A DNA stretch of 64,000 bases, from assembly GCA_963730375.1 (NCBI GenBank), contig CAVSRJ010000001.1:186001-250000 (forward strand), in the 5' to 3' direction. Both the position numbers and the translations under genes were made by a program. Positions 27,294 through 35,903 of the stretch are shown here, in pieces. The notes beneath the pieces are model-generated. The model searched no databases. It was not told the DNA's origin and was given only the letters and a program-made list of their open reading frames with translations. The DNA is from UBA6224 sp963730375. Lineage in GTDB: Bacteria; Patescibacteriota; Saccharimonadia; Saccharimonadales; UBA4665. Position 1 is the first letter of the stretch. Every line of letters begins with the position of its first letter.

Positions 27294-27881
27294 ATGAGTA
27301 TGTCATACAAAAAAGCCAACACGATTCTGCTCGTCCTGATTATCGTTATCAACCTGTATGTTATTGCAGCCCCGTTCATTCCTCATATTTCGTGGTGGTG
27401 GCAGCGCAATCATACCGACACACGTCAGCAAGTCGTGGCGGCAGCCGCCGCCAAACCCGACAAGCCAGTGCCGAATCACTTGGTCATTCCTGACATGCTC
27501 CTGAACAAACAGGTGTATGAGGGCACTATCGCGCAGACCTATCCGACACTCCGCAAAGGCATATGGCACTGGCCGGGTGCCAGTTCGCCCGACAAGGGTG
27601 GCAACACGGTGCTGGTCGGCCACCGCTTTACCTACACTAATCCTCGCGGCGTGTTCTACGATCTGGATAAGGTCAAGCTCGGTAGCACCATCACACTGTT
27701 CTGGGACAACGTAAAATACGAATACAAAGTCGACAAAATAAAGGTCGTACCCGAGACGGACGTATCCGTCCAGGCGCCCAGCTCAGACACACGCCTCACT
27801 ATCTACACCTGCACCCCGCTGTGGCACCCGGTCAACCGACTGGTCGTCATCGCCCACCCTATCCAGGAGGAACCATCATGA
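27294..27881 (+). CDS. Sortase (class D/E/F-like)
   Basis: 195 residues from ATG 27294, which has TATCAT 9 bp upstream. An N-terminal membrane anchor (about 8-28) precedes the sortase beta-barrel. Catalytic His110 is in VGHRF, Cys173 in TIYTC and Arg182 in VNRLVV. It would cleave a sorting signal and join surface proteins to an acceptor; cell-wall cross-bridge or pilin are the usual targets. No LPXTG-type substrate is obvious in the window. Its stop overlaps the start of the next small gene (ATGA). Confidence 0.92.
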   Translation: MSMSYKKANTILLVLIIVINLYVIAAPFIPHISWWWQRNHTDTRQQVVAAAAAKPDKPVPNHLVIPDMLLNKQVYEGTIAQTYPTLRKGIWHWPGASSPDKGGNTVLVGHRFTYTNPRGVFYDLDKVKLGSTITLFWDNVKYEYKVDKIKVVPETDVSVQAPSSDTRLTIYTCTPLWHPVNRLVVIAHPIQEEPS

Positions 27882-27979
27882 CCGAAAAAACCCGTTTCTG
27901 GCTATTACTAGCCATCCTCATCGCCAGCATCGCCCTGGCCGTATTCCTCAACAGCAGCTACAGCTCCGTCCTCGGCTAA
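27878..27979 (+). CDS. 33-residue single-pass membrane protein
   Basis: The ATG overlaps the sortase stop by 4 bp and has GGAGGAACC upstream. The peptide is a short basic N-terminus, one hydrophobic helix (about residues 8-24) and a short Ser-rich outer tail. Translational coupling to the sortase and the terminator right after it support a real gene. It could be a sortase accessory subunit, which is inference from position. Confidence 0.7.
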   Translation: MTEKTRFWLLLAILIASIALAVFLNSSYSSVLG

Positions 27980-27981
27980 CA

Positions 27982-28011
27982 AAAATAGCCCCGATTATTC
28001 GAGGCTATTTT
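27982..28011 (+). terminator. Intrinsic terminator of the sortase operon
   Basis: Stem AAAATAGCC(CC)GA / TCGAGGCTATTTT with a short loop, 3 bp after the small-gene stop. The A and T arms would allow function in both directions. Confidence 0.8.
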
Positions 28012-28102
28012 CACAAACCCTTGCATCCGGGCACCACGGCTACACACATGAGTGCAGTTCAGTAATTCTTCGTGAAAAGTCCCAAGAAACGCTGGCCAGG
28101 CT

Positions 28103-28270
28103 CCACACATTCCACACTTGATGTCCAGTGCATTTTCTCTGCGAGAAGCGGAGGAAGCCGTACTAATGTACGGTGCCTGAGCATCGCAGAAGAAAAATGT
28201 GCTGGGCACAAGAGGCTAGCGGAGTCAGATGCTCCGCATCTGAGCAGGCTAGCCGGTGTGGGATGTGTGG
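28103..28270. repeat. Dispersed two-hairpin structured repeat, copy next to groEL
   Basis: An outer 15-bp stem (28103-28117 with 28256-28270, one G-U) encloses two arms. The first holds CCGTAC-TAAT-GTACGG with conserved flanks GAGAAGCGGAGGAAG and TGAGCATCGCAG. The second is GGCTAGC ... GCTAGCC around TCAGATGC-TCC-GCATCTGA. It abuts the groEL stop codon at 28271. The same flanks and architecture recur at 39666-39830 and downstream of the tRNA-Ser genes. There is no matching known RNA family that I recognise. Confidence 0.8.
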
Positions 28271-29923
28271 CTACATGCCCATCATGCCGCCGCCCATACC
28301 ACCCATGCCGCCATCGCCGCCCTTGTCCTCTTCTGGGACTTCGGCAACAAGTGCGCCCATGGTCATGGCCGTACCAGCAATGCTGGCGGCGTTCTGCACG
28401 ACTTCTTTGGTAACGCGAGCGGGGTCAACCACGCCAGCTTTCTTCATGTCGACGAGCTTGGTTGGGTCGTTAACGTTGACGCCCTGCCCCGGCTTGCCCT
28501 TCTTGACCTGTGGTAGCCACTCGTCGGCGTTCAGGCCAGAGTTGGTTAGCAGCACGCGGAATGGCTGTTCTAATGCACCGAGTAATAGCTCAGCACCAGC
28601 AACAACGCTGTCATCACCCTCAACTTTTTTAACTGTTTGTGCGAGGTTAACCAGCGTTACACCGCCGCCAGGGACAATACCCTCGTCTAGGGCGGCCTTA
28701 ACGGCAGCAACAGCGTCGTCCACGCGGAACTTCTTCTCTTCGATCTCGGTTTCAGTGGCACCACCGACCTTGATGACAGCCACCTTGCCGGACAGCGCAG
28801 CGCGGCGCTTCTCCATGTGCTCTTTGTCGTACTCAGATGTGGCTGCCTCTATCTGCGCATTCAGCTGCTTGATACGAGCAGTCACTTCGGCGACGCGCCC
28901 GCCACCTTCGATAATAGTGGTGTTGTCACGGTCCACGATAACTTTGCGAGCGGTACCAACTACGTCCAGCTCGACGTTCTCAAAGGTCATACCGCGGTCT
29001 TCGGTAATCACCTCGGCACCGGTCAGGATGGCGATGTCGTTCAGGATGTCCTTGCGGCGGTCACCAAACGATGGCGCCTTGACGGCTACACAGTTGAACA
29101 CACCCTTCAGACGGTTGAGGATTAGTGTGCCGAGCGCTTCGCCCTCGACGTCCTCGGCGATGAGGACCAGGTCCTTCTTGCCTGCCTGGGCTAGCTTTTC
29201 TAGCAATGGCAGGAACTCCTGGATAGAGCTGAGCTTCTTATCGGTAATGACGACAGCTGGCTTGTTGTAGACGGCCTCCATGCGGGCACTGTCTGTTGCC
29301 ATATACGGGCTGACAAAGCCACGGTCAAAGGTAAAGCCCTCGACCACTTCCTTTTCTAGGTGCAGCCCCTGGCCCTCTTCGACCGTCACCACACCGTCCT
29401 TGCCGACAGCATCCATAACATCAGCAATCAGGGCACCGATTTGCTCGTCTCCGGCAGAGATGGTTGCCACCTCGGCTACACGCTTTTTGTTGCCCTCGAT
29501 GTTCTCGGCCATGCCGCTGAGCGCATCGATAACTTCACGGGCAGCCGCCTCCAGACCCTTGTGCAGTTGCATCGGGTTATGCCCGGCAGCGATCAGCTTG
29601 TTGGCCTCGTTCAGGATGTGGTAAGTCAGCACGGTCACAGTAGTGGTACCGTCACCGGCGACGTCATTCATCTTGTTGGCAGCCTGCTTGATCAGCTCGG
29701 CACCCGTCTTGTAACCCAACGTTTCGTCATCGACATCTGCAATCTCGACGCCCTTGGCTACCGTGACACCATCGTGCGTAACTGTCGGTGCGCCATAGCT
29801 CTTGCTGATAACCACATTGCGGCCCTTTGGACCCATGGTCGTCTTGACTGCGTTATATAAAATCTCGGCGCCGGCCAGCACGCGGCGGCGAGCGTCATCA
29901 TCATAAAATACTTTCTTTGCCAT
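28271..29923 (-). CDS. groEL: Chaperonin GroEL (Hsp60)
   Basis: 550 residues, full length. ATP-site GDGTTT, VGKDGVVTVEEG and PGGGV motifs are present, and the protein ends in a Gly/Met-rich tail (GGMGGMGGGMMGM). It forms the tetradecameric folding chamber with GroES, encoded 17 bp upstream in the same operon. The operon is controlled by a CIRCE operator before groES. Confidence 0.98.
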   Translation of the reverse strand: MAKKVFYDDDARRRVLAGAEILYNAVKTTMGPKGRNVVISKSYGAPTVTHDGVTVAKGVEIADVDDETLGYKTGAELIKQAANKMNDVAGDGTTTVTVLTYHILNEANKLIAAGHNPMQLHKGLEAAAREVIDALSGMAENIEGNKKRVAEVATISAGDEQIGALIADVMDAVGKDGVVTVEEGQGLHLEKEVVEGFTFDRGFVSPYMATDSARMEAVYNKPAVVITDKKLSSIQEFLPLLEKLAQAGKKDLVLIAEDVEGEALGTLILNRLKGVFNCVAVKAPSFGDRRKDILNDIAILTGAEVITEDRGMTFENVELDVVGTARKVIVDRDNTTIIEGGGRVAEVTARIKQLNAQIEAATSEYDKEHMEKRRAALSGKVAVIKVGGATETEIEEKKFRVDDAVAAVKAALDEGIVPGGGVTLVNLAQTVKKVEGDDSVVAGAELLLGALEQPFRVLLTNSGLNADEWLPQVKKGKPGQGVNVNDPTKLVDMKKAGVVDPARVTKEVVQNAASIAGTAMTMGALVAEVPEEDKGGDGGMGGMGGGMMGM

Positions 29924-29940
29924 ATACTGCTACCTCCCTG

Positions 29941-30207
29941 TTATTTGACCGTTGCTAGGATGTTTTCTTCTTTGACAATCACGTAGTCATCGCCCTCGAC
30001 GTTGACTTCCGTCTGGGTAAAGCCACCGTAGATAATGCGATCGCCAACCTTGACGCTTTTGACGGCTGCGCCGACGGCTACCACCTTGGATGTCTTTGGC
30101 TTTTCCTTGGCACTATCCGGTACATACAGACCGCTTCGTGTTTTAACTTCGGCTTCTTCTGGCTGCGCGACGACATAGTCGGCCAATGGCTGAATAGGTA
30201 CACTCAT
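29941..30207 (-). CDS. groES: Co-chaperonin GroES
   Basis: 88 residues. It has IQPLADYVVAQP, the mobile-loop region (EEAEVKTRSGLYVPD) and GDRIIYGGFTQTEV. It caps GroEL. AGGAGGAGTG lies before the ATG, and a sigma-70 promoter with a CIRCE operator is about 35-95 bp upstream. Confidence 0.97.
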   Translation of the reverse strand: MSVPIQPLADYVVAQPEEAEVKTRSGLYVPDSAKEKPKTSKVVAVGAAVKSVKVGDRIIYGGFTQTEVNVEGDDYVIVKEENILATVK

Positions 30208-30237
30208 TGCTTCACTCCTCCTGTTAGCTTCTGTTGC

Positions 30238-30304
30238 TTAGCACTGTCGTGTGTAGAGTGCTAATTTACCCTCTCATAGTAGCCAAGCACCGCCTCATCG
30301 TCAA
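30238..30304 (-). promoter_or_regulatory. groES-groEL promoter with CIRCE (HrcA) operator
   Basis: CIRCE reads TTAGCACTG - 9 bases - GAGTGCTAA (30238-30246 and 30256-30264), one mismatch from the consensus. Upstream on the minus strand are -35 TTGACG (30304-30299), a 17-bp spacer and -10 TACTAT (30281-30276). Transcription would start just before CIRCE, so HrcA would repress the operon. No hrcA gene is in the window. Confidence 0.93.
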
Positions 30305-30362
30305 GATGCTGCATGCAATAATTCGTGACTGGCTAACAGTTGATTTGCTATACTGAGGCGCG

Positions 30363-31268
30363 ATGTCTACACAAATAAACAATGTCGTCCTGATGTCGGA
30401 CACCGACTACTTCGCCGACGACCAACCCATCAACCCGTTCATGGTCCAGGACTCTCCAATCGACCTGGCCGTCGCGCAACGCGAGCATGACGCTATCCGA
30501 TCAGCCCTAGAATCTGTTGGGGTAACCGTAAAACATGTACCATCTCCCAGTAGTTCACAAGATGGTGTCTTTACCGCCAACTGGGCACTGGCTCGCAATG
30601 GCACAGCCGTGCTGGCGCGCTTGCCCAATGCTCGCAAAGGCGAGGAACCCTATGCCAAACAAATGCTGCAAGAGCTCGGCCTCAAAGTGGTTGAGCTGCC
30701 AGCAGAAATCGAGAAGTTCAGCGGCCAGGGCGATGCCCTGCCATGTGGCAACTATCTGATTTGTGGTAGCGGCTACCGCTCTGACCCAGAGGCACAGCAG
30801 TTCGTCTGTGACACGCTGGGCTACGAGCGCGTGCAGCTACGTGCCAAACCCCAGCTGGACGACAACGGCCAGCCGGTCATCAATGCGCACTCTGGCTTCC
30901 CGGACAGCTTTTATTACGACCTAGACCTGGCCGTTTCCATACTGAAGTTCCCCGTCTACGACGACACCGGCACCATAACCGAAAATGGTCTGGTCGGTTA
31001 CTGCCCGGATGCACTCACGCCAGAGAGCGTGGAGCTAATGCGGAGCCTGACTGGCATCGACCTTATCGAAGTATCAGAGGACGAGGCGGTCAACAACCTG
31101 GCTTGTAACCTGGTATCCACCGGCACGCATGTGGTCATGAACGATGCCCCAGAGTATGCGGCAGCCATCGAGGATCACGGCTTGCAGACGATACGACTCA
31201 ACAGCCCGGAGCTCGCCAAGGGCGGCGGCAGCATGCGCTGCACCACGCTTACTCTTGATAACATCTAA
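30363..31268 (+). CDS. Amidinotransferase/dimethylargininase-fold enzyme
   Basis: 301 residues of the guanidino-group-modifying (GME) superfamily. DGVFTANWAL (substrate Asp), GQGDALP and the C-terminal catalytic Cys293 in SMRCTTLTL are visible. The catalytic His region, normally HLD, reads YYDLDL here, so the His may be replaced. If active, it would hydrolyse arginine or a methylated arginine to citrulline or ornithine plus an amine. TATACT lies 8 bp before the ATG. An arginine-degrading role would fit a parasite taking arginine from its host, which is inference. Confidence 0.82.
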   Translation: MSTQINNVVLMSDTDYFADDQPINPFMVQDSPIDLAVAQREHDAIRSALESVGVTVKHVPSPSSSQDGVFTANWALARNGTAVLARLPNARKGEEPYAKQMLQELGLKVVELPAEIEKFSGQGDALPCGNYLICGSGYRSDPEAQQFVCDTLGYERVQLRAKPQLDDNGQPVINAHSGFPDSFYYDLDLAVSILKFPVYDDTGTITENGLVGYCPDALTPESVELMRSLTGIDLIEVSEDEAVNNLACNLVSTGTHVVMNDAPEYAAAIEDHGLQTIRLNSPELAKGGGSMRCTTLTLDNI

Positions 31269-31283
31269 AATTGACGTAATAGA

Positions 31284-32364
31284 CTACTTGTTCTTGGCTT
31301 TTTGCGCCCTGATTTTGGCGGCAAATTCTTCGACGGGCATATGGTTCAACGTTTCGATTCGCTCATCGATATCATCCCAGCTGCAATGACGGCATAATCA
31401 ATACGTTCGGGTCTTCTGCCAACTGATGTATCTCGTGCCGTAACTGTACCGAGCTCGGCTCAGGAGCACGTACCATCTCCCCATTTTTACCCTGTTCATG
31501 GTGAACATAGACAGTGCTCAAGGAACCAACCACCAAGTCGCTGCGTCAGACTCATGCGAGCGTTGTGATTTGCGCTCATCACGGTTACCAACGCCACGAC
31601 CAGCCGGCGTATCTATCCTGTACCATACCGGTTAGTCTGCATTACCGAAGGCCCTGCCTTGTTTAAATCCGGCTTTTTGTGTCGTGCCGCCCATCCTGTA
31701 CGCGCCTGCAATACGGGCCTCGGGAAACGCACGCTCAAAGAATCGCTCGGCAATCACCAGTGTCTTGCCCGAACTAAATACTTTTCATCAACGATAAGGA
31801 CGGTCTTGCCGTCAAGCTCAGTCGGCGCCTCATCAAGCTCAGGACTGAGGCCGTGCTGCTTTTGCGATACTGGCACGAATAAGGAGGCGAAGACTACGAA
31901 TGACCGATTGGTCTACCCGGTCGATATCCATCCTACCGGTACCATCTGGGTCGACAGTGTCAACCCACTGCTCACGGTCAGTGTTAACAATTCGTCGTCT
32001 CCGGCATCTTCGGTAACCTCACCACCAGGAGACAGGTCCAATTTTGACCAGAACTTTTTCACCAGCCATGAGACAGGACGAGCAGACTTATCCAAATAGA
32101 CGACCACGTCTGGCTTTTCGTGTGCACCTCACCACTGTGAGGATCGCACCTGAACGCCGTCCGTCATCAGACGTATCAGTTCATCCGTCCGGCGTACATA
32201 TTCCGTGCGTAATTCTTCATCGCCCTTGTATATTCCATCCGTTCGATAATGACCAGTTAGAATTTCGTACGCGGGGGTATGCGAACAGACTCGACATTAT
32301 AGTCGAATAAATGCTCTGGTTGCTGGTGCTGTGGGGTTCGCTCAGACATTGGTGTGGTTGTCAT
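31284..32364 (-). pseudogene. Decayed phosphoribosyltransferase-domain gene
   Basis: The reverse strand contains, in changing frames, the pieces of one protein. These are an N-terminal start (MTTTPMSERT), then DVVVYLDKSARPVSWLVKKFW, then a PRPP-site-like VLIVDEK ... SGKTLVIAERFFERAF, then AGAYRMGGTTQKAGF, and a basic C-terminus ending at 31284. At least five frameshifts or stops separate them. The order and motifs fit a PRTase-like protein family. Forward-strand ORFs in this interval are shadows. Multiple independent lesions argue for true decay rather than a single sequencing error. Confidence 0.75.
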
Positions 32365-32477
32365 ATTAATTGGGAAGTGTTTTTGTGTGAACGCTGTACA
32401 AATTTAATTATAACTGGGAACATTCTATCATGTTTGTGCTTATTGGTCAATGTTTTTGTTTAGTTGCAAAACGAAAA

Positions 32478-32546
32478 GCTCAGCGATGATGGGTATAGTT
32501 TAGTAAAAACTAGTGCGAGAACGCACAAAACCTATCATTGCTGAGC
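32478..32546. repeat. Long imperfect hairpin in a 340-bp gene-free stretch
   Basis: GCTCAGCGATGATGG (32478-32492) pairs with CTATCATTGCTGAGC (32532-32546) at 13 of 15 positions. Inside are two smaller hairpins (CTAGTTT-type and GTGC...GCAC). A further palindrome, GCATGC-GTGA-GCATGC, is at about 32605-32620. Between 32365 and 32706 I see no coding sequence. Confidence 0.6.
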
Positions 32547-32706
32547 GGGGCTCACTTTACGACACCAGGTATCGAGCGGGATTGAGCCAAAACCGCTTGA
32601 CGGTATGCATGCGTGAGCATGCTCGTACCTGTACCGTCCAGGTATTCCGCATTATTCACTTTCGGTAAGGTTTCCCTCGCCCGAAAGCTACGTGTATAGA
32701 GAGGTC

Positions 32707-33216
32707 TCACACCCAAGGTTCTGCCCATCCGAGCATCCATCCGACCAGAGTCGTGATGATGATGAAACCGGAAAAGGCGGCGAAGTCAAACGCCACGGTG
32801 GTGAGAACGGTGGCCGTGGCCAACTCCTGCCGCATGCGACGCTTGTTGAGCGCCTCGTAGCTCTTGTCAGCCCTGTCGATCCAGCGAAGCGCGGCGTACG
32901 AGCTGCGCGGAATGCCGTAGAACAAGGCGATCAGCGAGCCCGCTGCGTAGAACCAGAGCCAGAACTCACGCATGCCGAGACCGGCGTGCGGGATGTTTCC
33001 GGATGGCGTCTGCGCCGCGTACTTCCAGAGGAAGAACCCACCGGAACCGGCGACTGCGATCCCGACCAAGCCGCTGATGATCATGATGAACACGATCGAC
33101 AGTGGCATGAGCCAGTGCAGCAGTTTGCGACGGGACGATGGGGGCAGAACCCACACGATGATGCTGGCGAAGACCGCCATCACCAGCGTGATGCTGACGA
33201 ACAAAAGAACCGACAC
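32707..33216 (-). CDS. GC-rich four-helix membrane protein, probably acquired
   Basis: 169 residues starting with GTG at 33216, with AAGGAGG 4 bp upstream. There are four hydrophobic segments (about 3-24, 33-57, 84-103 and 137-160). The gene is markedly richer in G and C than the flanking DNA and uses GTG plus a strong ribosome site, unlike the leaderless style of its neighbours. It sits between a decayed gene and an AT-rich gap. I do not recognise the family. The composition suggests recent transfer. Confidence 0.65.
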   Translation of the reverse strand: MSVLLFVSITLVMAVFASIIVWVLPPSSRRKLLHWLMPLSIVFIMIISGLVGIAVAGSGGFFLWKYAAQTPSGNIPHAGLGMREFWLWFYAAGSLIALFYGIPRSSYAALRWIDRADKSYEALNKRRMRQELATATVLTTVAFDFAAFSGFIIITTLVGWMLGWAEPWV

Positions 33217-33446
33217 GGGTCCTCCTTAACTCGTAGGTACGGAAATACCAACACTCGGTTGATACCAACATATATTGTATCACGTTTGCATAATAAATGC
33301 AAGACATTAAGGATTATTTTACAGGGGTGGACTTGAATTATCACGCGATGTCGCAAAATTTGTAACACTCTTCTCGGAGGCAAATTTGAATGCAATCGGT
33401 CATGATAATTGTTTTTTGTGCAATACAGTTGTATAGTAACTGTGAT

Positions 33447-34559
33447 ATGAGTACTCCTGAACCTGCACCAATACTCCATCATGCACTCGACACAACGACA
33501 CTTGACTGGGGCAAAAGACCCGAAGTCAGTCGACGCACCTTGTTGGGACTAGTTGCAGCTGGCGCCGTTGAGGCAGCTGCAGGCATTGCGCAGACCGACG
33601 AAAAGGCCGGCGATATCATGCGCGATAATGCACCAACGACCTTCCACTACACCCGATCTCCTGAGCACTTTGACGCAGCAAAACCCCAAATAGGCATCAT
33701 ATTTCCAGGGTTCAACGGCAGCGCTGGTCGTCTGGAGCGCTACATTGGTCCTGCTTTATGGCGTTACAGCGATGCATTAACGGCAATCTACGGCGTAGAC
33801 ATTACCTCACCAAAAGAATTAGCGCGCCGTACCGATGGGGCGATCGCGCGAATCTTTGAGGGCAAAGGCTACGAACGGTCTGATGTCACTATTACTTCAT
33901 TCCATAACAGCGCCGGTGGAGCTATTGGTTTGCCGCCCATGGCATACCTAGCAAAAGCAGGCTATAACGTAGTAAACACCTTTCTTGACTGCGCACCATC
34001 CGGTGTTGCTGATGTCAAGCAAGGGATAGAGCGAACTATGGTAGAGTTTATGGCCCTGGCGGATGCTAAAAACGTCCAAGGCGGCCCACTTTTTCGGGCA
34101 GTCAGTGAAGGGATTGGGCACTCCGTTGATGAACGGAATCCAAGTATTTTAGGCAATCTGTTGTATGGGATGCGTCATGCCATGCCAGATGGACGACCTC
34201 AGCAAAATGCCGTATTACAAAAACAAGCGATAGCCATTTCGAGAGCCCCCGAAACTATTAGACAATTACGTGAGTATTTGGGTGGAACCTCGTTTTGCTT
34301 GTTCGGCCCTGAAGACGGCCGACGGGACAGGATTGTTGATAAAACCGCCTCACGAACAGGGTGGCGAGAGCAATTTGAACCACTGCACACCACAATCAAT
34401 GACGTCGATATACCAGATGGACAGCATGGTGTCAGCTATCACACACGCAAGTTATACCAGGAACACATAGTCGCAACGCTTGACGCGTCGGGTCTGCCCA
34501 CTCTCGAGCAACAGCGCAGAGAACGCGCTGCACTTGGTCCGATGCTTCGGAATATTTAG
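33447..34559 (+). CDS. Alpha/beta-hydrolase-like exported protein with Tat-like signal
   Basis: 370 residues from ATG 33447, which has TATAGT 9 bp upstream. The N-terminus contains VSRRTLLGLVAAGAVEAAAG, a twin-arginine pattern followed by a hydrophobic segment. The mature part begins with a strand-turn GIIFPGFNGSAG, and later FHNSAGGAIGL resembles a nucleophile elbow with Ser at GxSxG-like HNSAG. An acid and His near the C-terminus (DGQHGVSYH) could complete a triad. The substrate is unknown. It converges with murE and their stops overlap by 4 bp. Confidence 0.65.
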   Translation: MSTPEPAPILHHALDTTTLDWGKRPEVSRRTLLGLVAAGAVEAAAGIAQTDEKAGDIMRDNAPTTFHYTRSPEHFDAAKPQIGIIFPGFNGSAGRLERYIGPALWRYSDALTAIYGVDITSPKELARRTDGAIARIFEGKGYERSDVTITSFHNSAGGAIGLPPMAYLAKAGYNVVNTFLDCAPSGVADVKQGIERTMVEFMALADAKNVQGGPLFRAVSEGIGHSVDERNPSILGNLLYGMRHAMPDGRPQQNAVLQKQAIAISRAPETIRQLREYLGGTSFCLFGPEDGRRDRIVDKTASRTGWREQFEPLHTTINDVDIPDGQHGVSYHTRKLYQEHIVATLDASGLPTLEQQRRERAALGPMLRNI

Positions 34560-35860
34560 TCGCTGGCGGCTGCTTTGGCGGCGGCGCGAGCCGTAGCGAT
34601 TTCGTCCCACGGGTGTTCTCCGTCGGCGCGCTCGATAGTCTTTTCGTGGCCTTTGCCCAGCAGCAGTACGGTGTCATCCGGACCAGCTCGCTTGATAGCA
34701 AACTCGATTGCCTCGGTACGGTCATGCACGAGGAACAAGTCGCGTTCACGCACCTTGCCTGCTTCCTCCGCTCCACCGGCTATTTCGTCCATAATGGCCA
34801 TGCCATCAATATCGCGATCATCCTCTTCGCAGACCACCACCTCATCGGCGTATTCACCTGCTAAGCGTCCCTGCACGGCGCGCTTGGCTTCGTCACGGCG
34901 ACCTGCACTGCCAAACATGACGATGAGTTTGCCTTTTACGACGGGTTTCAGGTCTCGGAACAGCTTCTCGAAACTGTCAGGCGTGTGTGCGAAGTCAACA
35001 ATCACGCTGAACGGCTGCCCCTCGTCGATATTGGTCATGCGACCCTCAACACTAGTCAGAGCAGCAATGCCCTGTTCAATCTGCTGTTTGCTGAGTCCAA
35101 TTACCCGACCGACACAGGCTGCCGCCAACGAATTTGACACATTAAAGCTGCCCGGAATGTGACAAATGAGGTCGTAGCGATCGTCCCCCATAACAGCGGT
35201 AAAATGGCTGCCGTCGGGCGTAAGATCGACGTGCTCGGCTCGCATGTCGCCTGCTTTTACCCCGTAACTTAGCGAATGCGGTGTGGTCTGGAGGAATACA
35301 TCGACCGATGGGTCGTCCGCATTTGCAATACCGGTGCGCAAACCTCGTCGATTTCTGGCTGCCAGCACGAACAGCTTGCGCTTGGCCTCGCGGTAGCGCT
35401 CAAACGTCTTGTGATAATCCAGGTGTTCGTGCGTTAGGTTGGTCAGCACCGCCACGCTGTAGGGTACTCCCCAGACGCGGTTCTGTGCCAAGGCATGACT
35501 GGTTGTCTCAAAAACCAGCCACTCGGCACCATGCTTGCGCATCCAGCGCAGCCGCTGCATCAGCTCGCGGACTGGCACATTGGTCATGTGGTGGATTTGC
35601 GGCCGAATGTCATCACCAACGCCGTAGGCAACTGTGCTCATGATGCCGACCTTGTAGCCCGCCTCATGCAACATGCGATGGACTAGGAAGGTTGTGGTAG
35701 TTTTGCCATTGGTGCCGGTAATGCCGATAACCTTGAACTTCCGACCCGGAAAGCCGTACGCGGTGTTCCACAGCACTGCCTCGGCGAGGTGTCCGATTGG
35801 TTCGATACGTTCGAATAATGTGGTCGGAACGACTGTTTTTACTAGCTTGCGTATATTCAT
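34556..35860 (-). CDS. murE: UDP-N-acetylmuramoyl-tripeptide synthetase (MurE-type ligase)
   Basis: 434 residues. The ATP-binding GITGTNGKTTT is near residue 48, TSHAL and NLTHEHLDYH follow, then the central FAHTPDSFE and the C-terminal ligase domain with FGSAGRRDEAKR and LLLGKGHE. The N-terminal UDP-binding domain is shorter than in E. coli MurE (about 495 residues). It adds the third amino acid to the peptidoglycan stem. The DNPR motif that marks diaminopimelate specificity is not seen, so lysine or another residue is possible. TATACT lies 6 bp before the ATG. Confidence 0.9.
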   Translation of the reverse strand: MNIRKLVKTVVPTTLFERIEPIGHLAEAVLWNTAYGFPGRKFKVIGITGTNGKTTTTFLVHRMLHEAGYKVGIMSTVAYGVGDDIRPQIHHMTNVPVRELMQRLRWMRKHGAEWLVFETTSHALAQNRVWGVPYSVAVLTNLTHEHLDYHKTFERYREAKRKLFVLAARNRRGLRTGIANADDPSVDVFLQTTPHSLSYGVKAGDMRAEHVDLTPDGSHFTAVMGDDRYDLICHIPGSFNVSNSLAAACVGRVIGLSKQQIEQGIAALTSVEGRMTNIDEGQPFSVIVDFAHTPDSFEKLFRDLKPVVKGKLIVMFGSAGRRDEAKRAVQGRLAGEYADEVVVCEEDDRDIDGMAIMDEIAGGAEEAGKVRERDLFLVHDRTEAIEFAIKRAGPDDTVLLLGKGHEKTIERADGEHPWDEIATARAAAKAAASD

Positions 35861-35903
35861 ATGCCTAGTATACAGAAGGTGCGACGGCTACTGATACACA
35901 GGC

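Noticed and set aside
28103..28270. The structured repeat as SRP RNA, tmRNA, RNase P RNA or group II intron domain V
   Set aside because: The GGAAG and hairpin motifs resemble parts of some of these by eye, but the conserved cores (GGAAGGAAGCAGC, tmRNA ends, GAGGAAAGTCC, domain V AGC triad with tetraloop) are absent.
28173..29270. 365-codon frame on the plus strand opposite groEL
   Set aside because: It is antisense to a certain groEL and is rich in Ser, Pro and Thr as expected for a mirror frame.
31659..32310. Plus-strand frames of 146 and 88 codons
   Set aside because: They are opposite the decayed phosphoribosyltransferase gene, whose motifs are readable on the minus strand.
32692..33336. 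214-codon plus-strand frame rich in Arg, Glu, Asp and His
   Set aside because: It is antisense to the four-helix membrane protein. High GC leaves few stops in mirror frames.
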